A stretch of DNA of 64,000 bases, taken from contig NZ_AP018049.1 of the NCBI RefSeq assembly GCF_003609775.1, positions 682,001-746,000 on the forward strand, written 5' to 3'. This document shows, in pieces, positions 17,374 to 26,499 of the stretch. The notes beneath the pieces are model-generated. The model did not search any database and had not been told where the DNA came from. It worked only from the letters and a program-made list of their open reading frames with translations. Source of the stretch: Prevotella melaninogenica. Its GTDB lineage: Bacteria > Bacteroidota > Bacteroidia > Bacteroidales > Bacteroidaceae. Numbering within the stretch: the stretch's first letter is position 1; each line of letters begins with the position of its first letter. The position numbers were made by a program, and so were the translations under genes.

Positions 17374-17408
17374 AAACACTACCCTTCTCGATAGGAAAGG
17401 TAGTGTTT
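17374..17408. terminator. Bidirectional terminator between convergent genes
   Basis: AAACACTACC pairs with GGTAGTGTTT around a short loop, with A/T-rich flanks on both sides. Confidence 0.8.
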
Positions 17409-17435
17409 AAATTTATGAATTAGTGCAGTCTTCGA

Positions 17436-17858
17436 CTATTGGTTATTAACAAACTTGATGCGTTTGTTACAGTCATCAATCTTTGCCTGAAGCTTAGCAA
17501 TCTTTCTTTCCATCTTGCTTAAGGTCTTCTGACTCTTAGCCAACTTCTTGTTGATAGACTTAGCTTCCTTCAGACGCTTGATAGTGGTCTTTGCATCCTT
17601 AACAGTGCTTGATGCGTTGGTTGTGCTGAATTCTGTTGTTGCTATATTTGCTTCAACATTGATGTCAGCAGCTTTCTTACTGAGTTCGACATTGTTTGCC
17701 TTCTCTTTCTCGTAATCTAACTGTAGTTTGTTCAACTCAGTAGTCATCTTAAGCACCTTCTGCTGCTCTTTCAGAGTGTCAATCTTTTCATTATTAAGAG
17801 AAGAGGCACAAGATACAAAAGACAACGTTATTAACGCTAAAAAAAATAATTTCTTCAT
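17436..17858 (-). CDS. Coiled-coil lipoprotein, unknown function
   Basis: The 140-residue protein has a lipoprotein signal (LITLSFVSC, Cys about 17) and is otherwise almost all charged helix, with heptad-like repeats (KSQKTLSKMERKIAKLQAKI). It probably forms an elongated coiled coil attached to a membrane, like small Lpp-type spacers. I do not recognise a specific family. Confidence 0.7.
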   Translation of the reverse strand: MKKLFFLALITLSFVSCASSLNNEKIDTLKEQQKVLKMTTELNKLQLDYEKEKANNVELSKKAADINVEANIATTEFSTTNASSTVKDAKTTIKRLKEAKSINKKLAKSQKTLSKMERKIAKLQAKIDDCNKRIKFVNNQ

Positions 17859-18033
17859 ACTTGTATTCTATTTAAATTAATTGTGCAAATGTATATAAAA
17901 TATTGTTTACATGCAAAAGATAATATGTAAAACCTTTCCTTTTATGTAGAAATATTGTTTTTTAACAACTATCTTTTGCATTATTATCCATCTATAAGTC
18001 AGTTCTCTTGTTATCTGAAAGCCTAATATTTAC

Positions 18034-18900
18034 TTAGATAGAATCAGCTTCCACTGTCTTTTTCTTACTATGTCTTGAGGGTTGATTGTCTAAACCGATT
18101 TCATCCAGAAGACCATCCATAGCACTTCCCAATAGTCCTTCGATGGCTGAGGTTGCAGGTGCAATGATGTTTTCCTGTAACATCTTCTGTGCTTTCTTCT
18201 TAAGTTGTTCCTTCATGTTGATTTCTTCTTTCTTGTAATACTGTTCTGCAGCTTCTTGAAGGTCATCTTCATCTACAGTAAAGATATGCCCGAAGACACC
18301 TAAAGATACGATATGATCTTTGCCATCATAGTGTACCTTACCCAATGAGCACACAACATAGTTGTCGACTGTGACGAGATTATCAACTGCAGTCTCAATA
18401 ACCTTACCTGCAAAGGCATTGCTGACTGTTTTGAAAGCGTTGTCGATGAAAGTGTTGCCTGTAAGATTATCGTTGTCATTTACAGCATCGTTCACAGTAG
18501 TGGTGATAACGGTAGAGAGAACTTCCTTGTGTTGTTCCGTCTTAGGACAAGTAACAACCATTACTGCAACCAAGACTACGAGTGTGAGCAGAATACCGAT
18601 AAGGCAGCCAGTATGGCTTTTCTTCTTAGGTGCTGGCTGCGCCTGCTGGGTTGCTTCTTGTGGTGCAGCTTGTATGATTGGTCTGGCTTCAACAAAAGGT
18701 ATGTCTTCTGTTTTAACAGGATTATCAGTTGAATCTTTGCTATCAAAGAGTGTGCGAAGTTCCTCTATCTGGTTGGCAGGGATCCATTCTACACCATCTG
18801 TTGGCATAACCAATGACGTTTCATCCAACTTACGTTCAGCTAATTCGTTGAGGCTATAAGGACCTCTCTTTTCTTCGTTAATCTTGATATAGTATTCCAT
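18034..18900 (-). CDS. GYF_2-domain membrane protein
   Basis: From the ATG at 18900 the protein is 288 residues. Residues 1-50 (MEYYIKINEEKRGPYSLNEL and a VEWIPA segment) match the GYF_2/DUF4339 protein-interaction domain. A Pro/Gln/Ala linker follows, then one transmembrane helix (GILLTLVVLVAVMVV) and a polar helical C-terminus. In-frame codons continue to 18960, but GYF_2 proteins begin at this methionine and a TATAACTTCG-like box lies near 18980 on this strand. Function is unknown; GYF_2 domains in bacteria usually sit at the cytoplasmic face. Confidence 0.75.
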   Translation of the reverse strand: MEYYIKINEEKRGPYSLNELAERKLDETSLVMPTDGVEWIPANQIEELRTLFDSKDSTDNPVKTEDIPFVEARPIIQAAPQEATQQAQPAPKKKSHTGCLIGILLTLVVLVAVMVVTCPKTEQHKEVLSTVITTTVNDAVNDNDNLTGNTFIDNAFKTVSNAFAGKVIETAVDNLVTVDNYVVCSLGKVHYDGKDHIVSLGVFGHIFTVDEDDLQEAAEQYYKKEEINMKEQLKKKAQKMLQENIIAPATSAIEGLLGSAMDGLLDEIGLDNQPSRHSKKKTVEADSI

Positions 18901-19209
18901 TTTTGTCTTTATTTTATGGTAAAGGGGAAGAATCCTCTTATTTAGGCATCTATTAATCACTCTACCAATTTGTTCGGTGCGAAGTTATATATTATTTCTG
19001 AACTGGCAAAGGAGTTGCTTTCTTTTTTAATTCTACAAGTGGCTTTATAGCTATATAAGACTTGTTTATAGGCTTTCTGTAAATAGAATTAATTGTTTCG
19101 TAGTGTATTTTTAGTCATGTTATTTGCGAGTTAAGTATAAAAGACGTATTTTTGTAGCATCAAAAAGAATAAAAAATGAATTTATAATTACGCCTTAAAA
19201 CAACAAGAA
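18901..19209. other. Divergent promoter region
   Basis: The 309-bp gap lies between the GYF_2 gene (-) and the DUF421 gene (+). It holds a promoter for each; I see nothing else. Confidence 0.5.
19123..19154 (+). promoter_or_regulatory. Promoter of DUF421 gene
   Basis: TTTG at 19123-19126 and TATTTTTG at 19147-19154 have 20-bp spacing, one of the best promoter matches in the window. Confidence 0.65.
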
Positions 19210-19920
19210 ATGATTGAATTTATTCAGCCTTATGTAGGCATTACCTTGAAACTTGTTACGGGTATGATTGGTATCTTGGCTTTTCTGCGTATTACAGGAA
19301 AAGCCCAAATGGCACAGCTTACGCCACTTGATACCGTGAGTGCCTTTGTGATTGGTGCATTAGTCGGTGGTGTCTTGTATAATCCTGATATGTCTATGTG
19401 GCATATTCTCTTTGCTTTGGCAGTGTGGACGGGCTTTAATATGCTTGTTCGTTTTGCTATGCGTTCTGCTCGTCTACGTCATATTATCAAAGGAGAGAGT
19501 GTTTTTCTTGTGAAGAATGGCGTTATTAACTTTAAGAATTTTAAGCGTAATAGTCTTGAAATGGAGCAGTTTCGTTTGCTTTTAAGGCAGAAAGGAATCT
19601 TCTCAATGTTTGAAGTTGAGGATGTTTTGTTTGAAGTAAATGGTGCGGTGACAGTCCTTCCAACAGGCAAGACATCAGAGTCTTTTTTATTGGTAAATAA
19701 TGGTGAGTTCGTAGCAAGTGGTCTTATGCAGAGTGGTCGTTCACAGGCATGGGTATTACGCGTTATCAAGAAGAATGGGTTTAATAGTCCTGGAGAACTC
19801 TTCTGTATGGAGTGGACACCAGGTAAGGGTATTTACTTCGTTACTTACGATGGTCATGTTAAGCGTGGTGTTGTAGAGGTAGGAGCCGACGAGATCGAGT
19901 TGGATAACGCACAAGTATAA
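19210..19920 (+). CDS. DUF421 (YetF-like) membrane protein
   Basis: The 236-residue protein has about three N-terminal membrane segments and the DUF421 signature (FLRITGKAQMAQLTPLDTVSAFVIGALVGG), followed by a soluble domain with the LVKNGVINFKNFKRNSLE segment. YetF-type proteins are widespread inner-membrane proteins with no settled function; some are linked to sporulation or stress. Single gene with its own promoter. Confidence 0.85.
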   Translation: MIEFIQPYVGITLKLVTGMIGILAFLRITGKAQMAQLTPLDTVSAFVIGALVGGVLYNPDMSMWHILFALAVWTGFNMLVRFAMRSARLRHIIKGESVFLVKNGVINFKNFKRNSLEMEQFRLLLRQKGIFSMFEVEDVLFEVNGAVTVLPTGKTSESFLLVNNGEFVASGLMQSGRSQAWVLRVIKKNGFNSPGELFCMEWTPGKGIYFVTYDGHVKRGVVEVGADEIELDNAQV

Positions 19921-20105
19921 ATATTCAAATATTAGATGGTGATACATGGTTTATGTGTCACTATTTTTATGTTGTTTTTGAAGGGTTCGGAAAATATCTA
20001 TTACTTATTAACGTTAATAGTATAAAGCTACTATATAAACTCTGTTAGCTTTATGCTATAGAGAATGAAACTATTAGTTCTTAGTATTTAAAGGGACAAT
20101 AAAAT

Positions 20106-20654
20106 ATGAAAAAGCTATTGTTAATAGTCGATCCACAAATCGACTTTATTACAGGAACACTTCCTGTAGCAGGTGCAGCAGAAGCAATGGATGCGCTGGC
20201 AACGTATGTAAAAGAACATGGTAATGAATATACTGTAAAGATAGTTACAGCAGATTGGCATCCTTATCATCATAGTTCGTTTGCTGATGAGGGTGGAGTG
20301 TGGCCACGCCATTGTGTGCAGCATTCTGTTGGTGCAGCTATTTGGGAATCATTATTGGTTGCTCTTAATGAATCAAAGGGCGGCTTTACCTTATTATATA
20401 AGGGTGATAGCATAGAAAAGGATGAGTATTCTATCATGCAAAATGAATCTTCTGCGGATGTTCTCAGCCAGTTGATTAAGGCTTTGAAGATAGAACAAAT
20501 AGATGTTTGTGGCTTGGCTGGAGATATATGCGTTCTAAATACTGCAAAGGATTTAAAGGATGTTATTGGCAGTACAAAGCTTAATGTACTTGAAGATTAT
20601 TCGCCTTCTTTGGATGGTGGAACGGCTTTAAGTGCTTTTATTGCAAGCCTATAA
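20106..20654 (+). CDS. Nicotinamidase / isochorismatase-family hydrolase
   Basis: The 182-residue protein begins KKLLLIVDPQIDF, giving catalytic Asp9. The metal-site segments TADWHPYHH and WPRHCVQHS match nicotinamidase (PncA), the KGDSIEKDEYS region supplies the Lys, and GLAGDICVLNTA supplies the catalytic Cys. It should deamidate nicotinamide to nicotinic acid for NAD salvage. No other NAD genes are nearby. Pyrazinamide-type amides are alternative substrates in this family. Confidence 0.85.
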   Translation: MKKLLLIVDPQIDFITGTLPVAGAAEAMDALATYVKEHGNEYTVKIVTADWHPYHHSSFADEGGVWPRHCVQHSVGAAIWESLLVALNESKGGFTLLYKGDSIEKDEYSIMQNESSADVLSQLIKALKIEQIDVCGLAGDICVLNTAKDLKDVIGSTKLNVLEDYSPSLDGGTALSAFIASL

Positions 20655-20712
20655 CAAACGAGAAGAAGATTGGTTAGTTCTGTTTTCTTAAATGGGAATA
20701 GAGCTAAAACAA

Positions 20713-20796
20713 ATTAGAAGGAGTTAAGTCCATGTCTGTCTCCGCTACTATCTATAGAATGTTAGCGTGAGAAGATAGGATTTAACTCCTTCTAAT
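20713..20796. terminator. Long inverted repeat between convergent genes
   Basis: ATTAGAAGGAGTTAAGTCC (20713-20731) pairs with 20778-20796, 19 bp with one wobble, around a 46-base loop. The loop can extend the stem with CTATCT/AGATAG. It probably terminates both the nicotinamidase gene (+) and aroC (-). Confidence 0.65.
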
Positions 20797-20847
20797 ATAT
20801 TGTTTTTTAACTGCTGTGGGGAGTAAGTCCTGACGAAAGATAATTGT

Positions 20848-21936
20848 CTAAAGTCTGTTAGTCTTACTTATCAGCAATGCGTCGAGTATTGTCATTGCAG
20901 CCATAGCCTCAACAATAGGGACGGCACGAGGTAAGACACAAGGATCATGTCGGCCACGTACATCCATCGTTGTTACTTCACCCTCCATGTTTACTGTCTG
21001 CTGTTCCATAAGCAGGGTTGCGACAGGCTTGAATGCAACACGGAAGTAAATATCCTCTCCGTTACTGATACCACCTTGTATACCACCGCTATGGTTAGTT
21101 TCTACATTGCATATTGGATATTGCATACTATCACCAGCAGGTAGGAAGGTATCATTCTGTTGGCTACCTCTCCATGAAGAACCAGCAAAGCCTTCGCCAT
21201 ATTCAAAACCCTTTACAGCATTGATACTAAGCATAGCAGCACCTAATTGTGCATGAAGTTTTCCAAATTCTGGTTCGCCTAAGCCCACTGGACAGCCTTT
21301 GATAACACAAGAAATAACACCGCCGATGGTGTCTCCTTCGTGCTTTACCTGTGCTATCAGATTCTCCATCTCCTTTGCCTTTAAAGGGTCAGGACAGCGA
21401 ACAGGATTGGACTCAATAAGAGTTAAATCATATTTATGATAATCTCTTTCAAGTTGAATGTCACCCACTTGTGAGGTATAGGCTAAAATGCTGATACCTT
21501 GCTGACGTAATACAAGTTTGGCTAAGGCACCTGCTACGACACGTGAAAGAGTAATGCGAGCCGATGACCGACCGCCTCCACGATGGTCACGAATACCATA
21601 CTTACTATAATAAGTATAATCAGCATGCGAAGGGCGGAATAAGTCACGGATATTATCATAGTCCTTTGAATGTTGATTGGTATTGCGGACAAGAAAGCCA
21701 ATAGGCGCACCTGTTGACTTTCCCTCAAACACACCGCTCAGCAGTTCTATTTGGTCTGCTTCCTTTCTATCCGTTGTGATGTGGCTTTGTCCTGGTCGAC
21801 GACGTGCCAGCTCACGCTGAATGAAGTCTATATCAATGGTTACGCCTGCAGGCATACCATCAACAATACCACCCACGGCAGCTCCATGGCTTTCGCCGAA
21901 GGTGGTAAGTGTGAAGAGTTTTCCGAATGTATTCAT
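20848..21936 (-). CDS. aroC: Chorismate synthase
   Basis: The 362-residue protein has full-length chorismate synthase features: [18 protein letters not shown] at the start, [27 protein letters not shown], and [20 protein letters not shown]. It converts EPSP to chorismate using reduced flavin, the last step of the shikimate pathway. It is followed by the SlyD gene upstream in the same direction (134 bp apart). Confidence 0.97.
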   Translation of the reverse strand: MNTFGKLFTLTTFGESHGAAVGGIVDGMPAGVTIDIDFIQRELARRRPGQSHITTDRKEADQIELLSGVFEGKSTGAPIGFLVRNTNQHSKDYDNIRDLFRPSHADYTYYSKYGIRDHRGGGRSSARITLSRVVAGALAKLVLRQQGISILAYTSQVGDIQLERDYHKYDLTLIESNPVRCPDPLKAKEMENLIAQVKHEGDTIGGVISCVIKGCPVGLGEPEFGKLHAQLGAAMLSINAVKGFEYGEGFAGSSWRGSQQNDTFLPAGDSMQYPICNVETNHSGGIQGGISNGEDIYFRVAFKPVATLLMEQQTVNMEGEVTTMDVRGRHDPCVLPRAVPIVEAMAAMTILDALLISKTNRL

Positions 21937-22070
21937 ATCAAAGTTTCTATGAATGATTATCGTGAAGTGTGATGATTAGTTGAAAAGCCTGTAGCTTGTC
22001 TTACCCAATCACTTCTTTCGCGCTAACTCTCTCTTGTCATTAACAAACGGAAGAGTGCATGGGGTGACTC

Positions 22071-22673
22071 TTAATGGCAGCCGCAGCAGCCTCCTTCACC
22101 TTCCTCATGGCCTCCGCAACCACAGCCACCTCCGTTGTCGCTACCGCAGCCTCCGCCACATCCACCACCACAGTGGTGCTGATTCATCTGCTCAAAGAAG
22201 TCCTTTACTTCCTCTTCGCTTGCTTCGCGGTTTTCGAAAACATGACCATAGAACACAAGGTCCTTGCCAGCAAGAGGATGGTTGAGGTCGATGGTTACTT
22301 TATCATCTGATACTTCCAAGACCTTACCTAAGAAACGCTGACCATTTTCATTCTGCAAAGGAACGACGGCATCTTTGTAGATATTCTCTGCATCAAATAC
22401 TCCGTTAGGAGAGAAGGTAGACTTGTCGAGTGCCAAAACACTATTGTCATCATGCTCACCATAAGCCTGCTCCTTTGTGAGAGAGAACTTAAAGTCTGCA
22501 TCTTTCTCAAACTTAACAATCTCCTCCTCAAAGGCTGGTAACGCCATGTCGCAACCTGTATAGAGCTGCATGGGCTGCATATCCTCTGTCTTTTCGAGGA
22601 ATTGCTCCTCACCATTTTCTATACTGTATAGTTCGTAGCTGACTACAACGAGTCGATGTGTATTATTCTCCAT
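22071..22673 (-). CDS. slyD: FKBP-type peptidyl-prolyl isomerase, SlyD-like
   Basis: The 200-residue protein has an N-terminal FKBP fold interrupted by an insert-in-flap domain, as in SlyD (LYTGCDMALPAFEEEIVKF, YGEHDDNSVLALDKS, DLNHPLAGKDLVFYGHVF). Its last 35 residues are Gly/Cys/His rich, with many CGGGC-type clusters, typical of the metal-binding SlyD tail. SlyD folds proteins and delivers nickel to hydrogenase or urease in enterobacteria; none of those genes is in this window. Confidence 0.92.
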   Translation of the reverse strand: MENNTHRLVVVSYELYSIENGEEQFLEKTEDMQPMQLYTGCDMALPAFEEEIVKFEKDADFKFSLTKEQAYGEHDDNSVLALDKSTFSPNGVFDAENIYKDAVVPLQNENGQRFLGKVLEVSDDKVTIDLNHPLAGKDLVFYGHVFENREASEEEVKDFFEQMNQHHCGGGCGGGCGSDNGGGCGCGGHEEGEGGCCGCH

Positions 22674-22844
22674 TGTTATTTTATTAATCTATATTTATTA
22701 TACGTATTTGCAAAGGTAATGATTTTAAACGGAATAAAATCTGCTTAGTTACTGTTTTTTCCTTTTAGTAGTACTAATATATAGGGGCTATTATATAAGT
22801 CAGTGTTGAAACTTTACTTTTGTTACTGATATAAATCAAATGTA

Positions 22845-22858
22845 TTGATGTGTATCAA
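22845..22858. promoter_or_regulatory. FNR/CRP-like binding site
   Basis: TTGAT-GTGT-ATCAA matches the FNR consensus TTGATnnnnATCAA at all ten fixed positions. It lies 61 bp before the -7 box of the next gene, in an activating position. Confidence 0.5.
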
Positions 22859-22918
22859 AAATACACTAAAAAATAAATGATAAGTGTTGAATAGTTATAT
22901 TGTGTGCGAATAAACTTG

Positions 22919-22926
22919 TATCTTTG
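22919..22926 (+). promoter_or_regulatory. -7 box of small secreted-protein gene
   Basis: TATCTTTG matches TAnnTTTG fully and lies 82 bp before the ATG. Confidence 0.55.
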
Positions 22927-23008
22927 CACTCGTAATAAGGAAATAAATTACAGAATATAAGATAATGATTAGTCTTTTAATAAGACTTTAAATAAATAAG
23001 AAAGGATA

Positions 23009-23383
23009 ATGAATATGAAGAAGATTGTATTGACAGTAGCAGCGGTAATGAGTATGACAATGGCTTTCGCAGCGGGCGAGAACGATAACAACAACACAAC
23101 TACAAACGCAAATGCATACAAGTTTAATTTAAGCACATACGCTTTGAGTCGCGCGCTGAACCTTAATTATGATCAGGTTGATATTGTTGAGGATATTAAT
23201 CGCACTTTTGCTACAGATATGATGAATGCTTCTGTTGCTGATGGCTCAGAGCGTGAGGCAAAGGTACAGAGTGCTATTAAGAAGGATCTTTCTTACATGC
23301 GTTATGTTTTGAACGACCGTCAGTATCGTGAGTATGTAAAACTTCTCAACGTTACACTGAACAACCGTGGTTTGAACAAGTAA
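23009..23383 (+). CDS. Small secreted protein, unknown
   Basis: The 124-residue protein has a signal peptide (cleaved about residue 22, MAFAAG), then an Asn/Thr-rich stretch, then a helical domain with YALSRALNLNYDQVDIVEDINRTF and MRYVLNDRQYREYVKLLNVTLNNRG. The latter looks like small periplasmic helical repeats often seen in Prevotella. I do not know the function. It has its own promoter, an FNR-like box upstream and a strong terminator. Confidence 0.7.
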   Translation: MNMKKIVLTVAAVMSMTMAFAAGENDNNNTTTNANAYKFNLSTYALSRALNLNYDQVDIVEDINRTFATDMMNASVADGSEREAKVQSAIKKDLSYMRYVLNDRQYREYVKLLNVTLNNRGLNK

Positions 23384-23432
23384 TAGTTTAAGATACTCTC
23401 AGGTAGAAAAGGTTTTATATATGTTATTGGAT

Positions 23433-23468
23433 GGCTATGAGTCAGATTCTGACTTGTAGCCTTTTTTT
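23433..23468 (+). terminator. Rho-independent terminator
   Basis: GGCTA, AGTCAGA and their complements form a stem with a small internal loop, followed by seven T residues. Confidence 0.85.
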
Positions 23469-23584
23469 GTGTGTTTTTATTGCTGCCAGGTGAAAGTTTC
23501 TTGTATAAGTCAGTGTTTTTTCTTGTCGTATTAATGACATCTACAGAGTCGACTAATCAATTTTAATCTACGTACTATTGCTTA

Positions 23585-23641
23585 GCACATGTTGTGTTAG
23601 TGCTCCGCACATGTCGTGCTGGCGGTAAGCACAAATGGTGC
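23585..23641. repeat. 22-bp palindromic array, family A, locus 3
   Basis: GCACATGTTGTGT, GCACATGTCGTGC and GCACAAATGGTGC start at 23585, 23607 and 23629, exactly 22 bp apart, with spacers TAGTGCTCC and TGGCGGTAA. Confidence 0.8.
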
Positions 23642-23739
23642 TGATTACTAAGATGTCTTGCAAGAGTCAGTTTTTTTTTGTTCCTTTGTAGCAGAATATA
23701 CGCCTTATAATACATTAATTGCAATTAGCCGATAAAGAA

Positions 23740-25827
23740 ATGAACCGTTTAATAGTCTTTCTACTATTTATATTTATCTCTCTCAGCATGAATGCTCAGC
23801 GTCCTCGATATGAGAAGATGTCGTCCTTTGTGCGTGAAGCAATGGCTTCTTCTCTGGTCAATAAGCAGCTTACTCGTAGTAAGAGTGACAATAGATTGCT
23901 GACTGCTTTTGTGCGTATTGATGGTAATTCAGCAGAAGTGCTTAAACAATATGGCTGTAAAGAACTGGCACGTGTGGGAGATGTTAGTATTGCGGCTATC
24001 CCTCTTAACAAACTTGGGGCATTGTCTTGTGGTAAACAAGTAAAGCGGATAGAAACGGGTAGGCGATGCAGTGTACAGATGGATACGACTCGTTTGGTTG
24101 TTAATGCTGAGGCTGTTTATATGGGTGAGGGACTATCACAAACCTATACTGGACGTGGTGTAGTTGTTGGTGTACAAGACATAGGGTTTGATTTGACACA
24201 TCCTAACTTTTATTCGGGAGATATGAGTCGTTATCGTATCAAAGCGATGTGGGATCAGTTGTCGCGTGATACGATAGGTTCAAATTTATATGTGGGGCGT
24301 GATTACGTGGGAAAAGATGTCTTGTTACAGTTGAGTCATCCTTTTGATGGTGAAACACAAACACATGGAACGCATACGGCTGGCATCGCAGCTGGTAGTG
24401 GGGCGGAAGGGAACAGAGTGATTTCTCCTTATCGAGGTGTGGCATGTGAAGCTGATTTGGTTTTGGTAGATAATGCTGCTGATAATATTTCTTTGATTGC
24501 CCCAAAGGATTATTATAAGTACACCTATGCTACTGATGCACTTGGTTTCAAATATATTTTTGATTACGCAGAACGTATGCATCAACCTTGTGTTATCAAT
24601 TTTAGTGAGGGCAGTTCACAAGACTTTCATGGTGATGACCAGTTGTATTATGATTTACTTGCTAAACTGGTAGGACCGGGACGAATTATTGTGTCTTCTG
24701 CAGGTAACAATGGAGCAAGGAATTCGTATATACATAAAGGTTTTGGGAAGGAGCGAGCTGGAGCATTTATCATGAGTAGTGAGAAGCGATTCAGTTGTAC
24801 GGCTAAGTCTAAGCAGCCTTTTACTTTCCGTGTTAGTGTATATGAGAATGCTACTTCTCCAACTATTGTTGATGTCTCAACAGTTAATATTTGTAGTGCT
24901 CAAGACTCACTTCTCACTGATACCTTATCAGTAGGAGGAAAGAAGTATATATGGCGTGTGTTGGCTTATCCTAATAGTTACGATGCGAGTGAGACGGCTT
25001 ATGACTTTCAACTGAGTAGTCCATCAAAAGTAGGGGATAGTCCACAGGTTTCACTACAAGTTATAGGTAGGGATGCTGATATAGAACTTTATCGTATGTC
25101 GGGCTATATGTTTCCACACACACTTGACCCAGTATTGGATGCGGGTGATTGCAGATATACAATCTTTTCCCCTTCCAGTTCTCCTGATGTGATATGTGTT
25201 GGTTCAACAAGCTATCGTACACAGTTTGTCAATTATCTGGGTGAAAAGAAAGTATATGATAGCGGGCGGAATGGTATACGTTCTCCATTCTCCGCTATGG
25301 GACCAACGTTGGACGGGCGTATAAAGCCAGATGTAATGGCACCAGGTCAGAATATCGTTTCATCTTATAGTACTTTCTTTATCAACAATCCAGCGAATGT
25401 AAATGGTTCTGTACAGAGTGATGTTCGTCATTTTGATTATAATGGTCGTACCTATGCATGGAACGCTAACGCAGGGACATCCATGTCTGCACCAGTTGTA
25501 GCAGGTGCGATAGCACTTTGGTTGCAAGCAGATCCAACGTTGACACCAGCTGATTGTCTGGAGATATTCTCTAAGACTTGTACCCGCTATGATACTTCAC
25601 TTAGTTATCCTAATAATCTTTATGGATATGGACAGATTGATGTTGCTGCAGGTCTGAGAGAAGTCTTACGTAGAACGACTTTAGGTATTAATACGATTGG
25701 TCAAAAGAAGGTGCCAACGCAAAATGATAATCGTATTTACCTCTTAGATGGTCGTTATGTAGGAATTTCTGAAACAAATCTACCTAAAGGTATATACATA
25801 AGAAATGGAAAGAAGTTTATAAAGTAA
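23740..25827 (+). CDS. Secreted subtilisin-like (S8) protease with Por-secretion-type C-terminus
   Basis: From the ATG at 23740 the protein is 695 residues with a signal peptide (FIFISLSMNAQ). A TTG at 23719 is in frame, but would spoil the signal peptide. The S8 triad is visible: Asp in VGVQDIGFD, His in THGTHTAGIAAG, Ser in GTSMSAPVVAGAIALW. The last 35 residues (RIYLLDGRYVGISE, LPKGIYIRNGKK) resemble the type IX secretion C-terminal sorting domain of Prevotella proteins. It is thus probably exported and surface anchored or released, with a nutritional or virulence role. Confidence 0.88.
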   Translation: MNRLIVFLLFIFISLSMNAQRPRYEKMSSFVREAMASSLVNKQLTRSKSDNRLLTAFVRIDGNSAEVLKQYGCKELARVGDVSIAAIPLNKLGALSCGKQVKRIETGRRCSVQMDTTRLVVNAEAVYMGEGLSQTYTGRGVVVGVQDIGFDLTHPNFYSGDMSRYRIKAMWDQLSRDTIGSNLYVGRDYVGKDVLLQLSHPFDGETQTHGTHTAGIAAGSGAEGNRVISPYRGVACEADLVLVDNAADNISLIAPKDYYKYTYATDALGFKYIFDYAERMHQPCVINFSEGSSQDFHGDDQLYYDLLAKLVGPGRIIVSSAGNNGARNSYIHKGFGKERAGAFIMSSEKRFSCTAKSKQPFTFRVSVYENATSPTIVDVSTVNICSAQDSLLTDTLSVGGKKYIWRVLAYPNSYDASETAYDFQLSSPSKVGDSPQVSLQVIGRDADIELYRMSGYMFPHTLDPVLDAGDCRYTIFSPSSSPDVICVGSTSYRTQFVNYLGEKKVYDSGRNGIRSPFSAMGPTLDGRIKPDVMAPGQNIVSSYSTFFINNPANVNGSVQSDVRHFDYNGRTYAWNANAGTSMSAPVVAGAIALWLQADPTLTPADCLEIFSKTCTRYDTSLSYPNNLYGYGQIDVAAGLREVLRRTTLGINTIGQKKVPTQNDNRIYLLDGRYVGISETNLPKGIYIRNGKKFIK

Positions 25828-25879
25828 AACTAAGTACTCCCTAAAAGTAGGTATTTTGCACAAACCATCATTTTTAGGT

Positions 25880-25911
25880 ATTGCAGGTAATAGTTTTTCA
25901 TTGTATCTTTG
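25880..25911 (+). promoter_or_regulatory. Promoter of flavodoxin gene
   Basis: ATTG at about 25880-25883 and TATCTTTG at 25904-25911 have 20-bp spacing, 46 bp before the ATG. Confidence 0.6.
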
Positions 25912-25957
25912 CAACCGTAAAGATTAATAAAATCAGAAATTAAATCAGTAACAAAAT

Positions 25958-26446
25958 ATGAAGAAGACTATTGTTGTTTACGGTTCATCAACCGGTACAT
26001 GCGAAAGCATTGCAAATACCATCGCTGAGAAACTCGGCGTTGAAGCTATTAACGTGTCTGATTTCTCTGCAGATGTTGTAGCAGAGAATGATAACCTTAT
26101 CCTCGGTTCTTCAACATGGGGTGCAGGTGAGTTACAGGATGATTGGTATGATGGTATCAGCGTACTGAAGGGTACTGACCTCTCTGGCAAGACTGTTGCT
26201 ATCTTTGGTTGCGGTGATAGCGAGAGCTATTCAGATACCTTCTGCAGTGCAATGAAGGAGATTTATGATGCAGCAGAGGGCGCAAATATCCTTCCTGGTG
26301 TATCAACAGATGGCTATACTTTTGATGACAGCGAGGCTGTTGTTGATGGTCAGTTCGTAGGTCTTGCTTTGGACGATGTAAATGAAGACGATCAGACAGA
26401 AGGTCGTATCGATGCATGGTTGGCAGCTATTAAGCCTGCATTGTAA
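25958..26446 (+). CDS. fldA: Flavodoxin
   Basis: The 162-residue protein has the FMN phosphate loop GSSTGTCESIA, the LGSSTWGAGELQDDW segment with the stacking Trp, and FGCGDSESYSDTFC with the second flavin contact. It is a long-chain flavodoxin that carries low-potential electrons in place of ferredoxin. A DUF2023 gene follows by 53 bp, a pairing known in Bacteroidota. Confidence 0.95.
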   Translation: MKKTIVVYGSSTGTCESIANTIAEKLGVEAINVSDFSADVVAENDNLILGSSTWGAGELQDDWYDGISVLKGTDLSGKTVAIFGCGDSESYSDTFCSAMKEIYDAAEGANILPGVSTDGYTFDDSEAVVDGQFVGLALDDVNEDDQTEGRIDAWLAAIKPAL

Positions 26447-26499
26447 GGTAAATTGAAACTTAGCGCTTACATTATAACTATTCACACAAAGGGATAACT

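Larger units (their letters stand above)
22674..23008. other. Divergent regulatory region with FNR-like box
   Basis: The 335-bp gap separates slyD (-) and a small secreted-protein gene (+). It holds a perfect FNR-type box at 22845-22858, a TATCTTTG box at 22919-22926, and a 14-mer (TATAAGTCAGTGTT, 22794-22807) repeated at 23504-23517. Confidence 0.6.
23384..23739. other. Intergenic region with terminator and 22-bp palindrome array
   Basis: The 356-bp gap holds a terminator (23433-23468), the second copy of TATAAGTCAGTGTT (23504-23517) and a three-unit array (23585-23641). No gene is seen. Confidence 0.6.

Noticed and set aside
22034..22310. Two plus-strand frames opposite slyD
   Set aside because: They mirror the Gly/Cys-rich tail of slyD and have low complexity.
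23719..23739. TTG start upstream of the S8 protease
   Set aside because: It adds seven residues ahead of a well formed signal peptide; the ATG at 23740 fits better.
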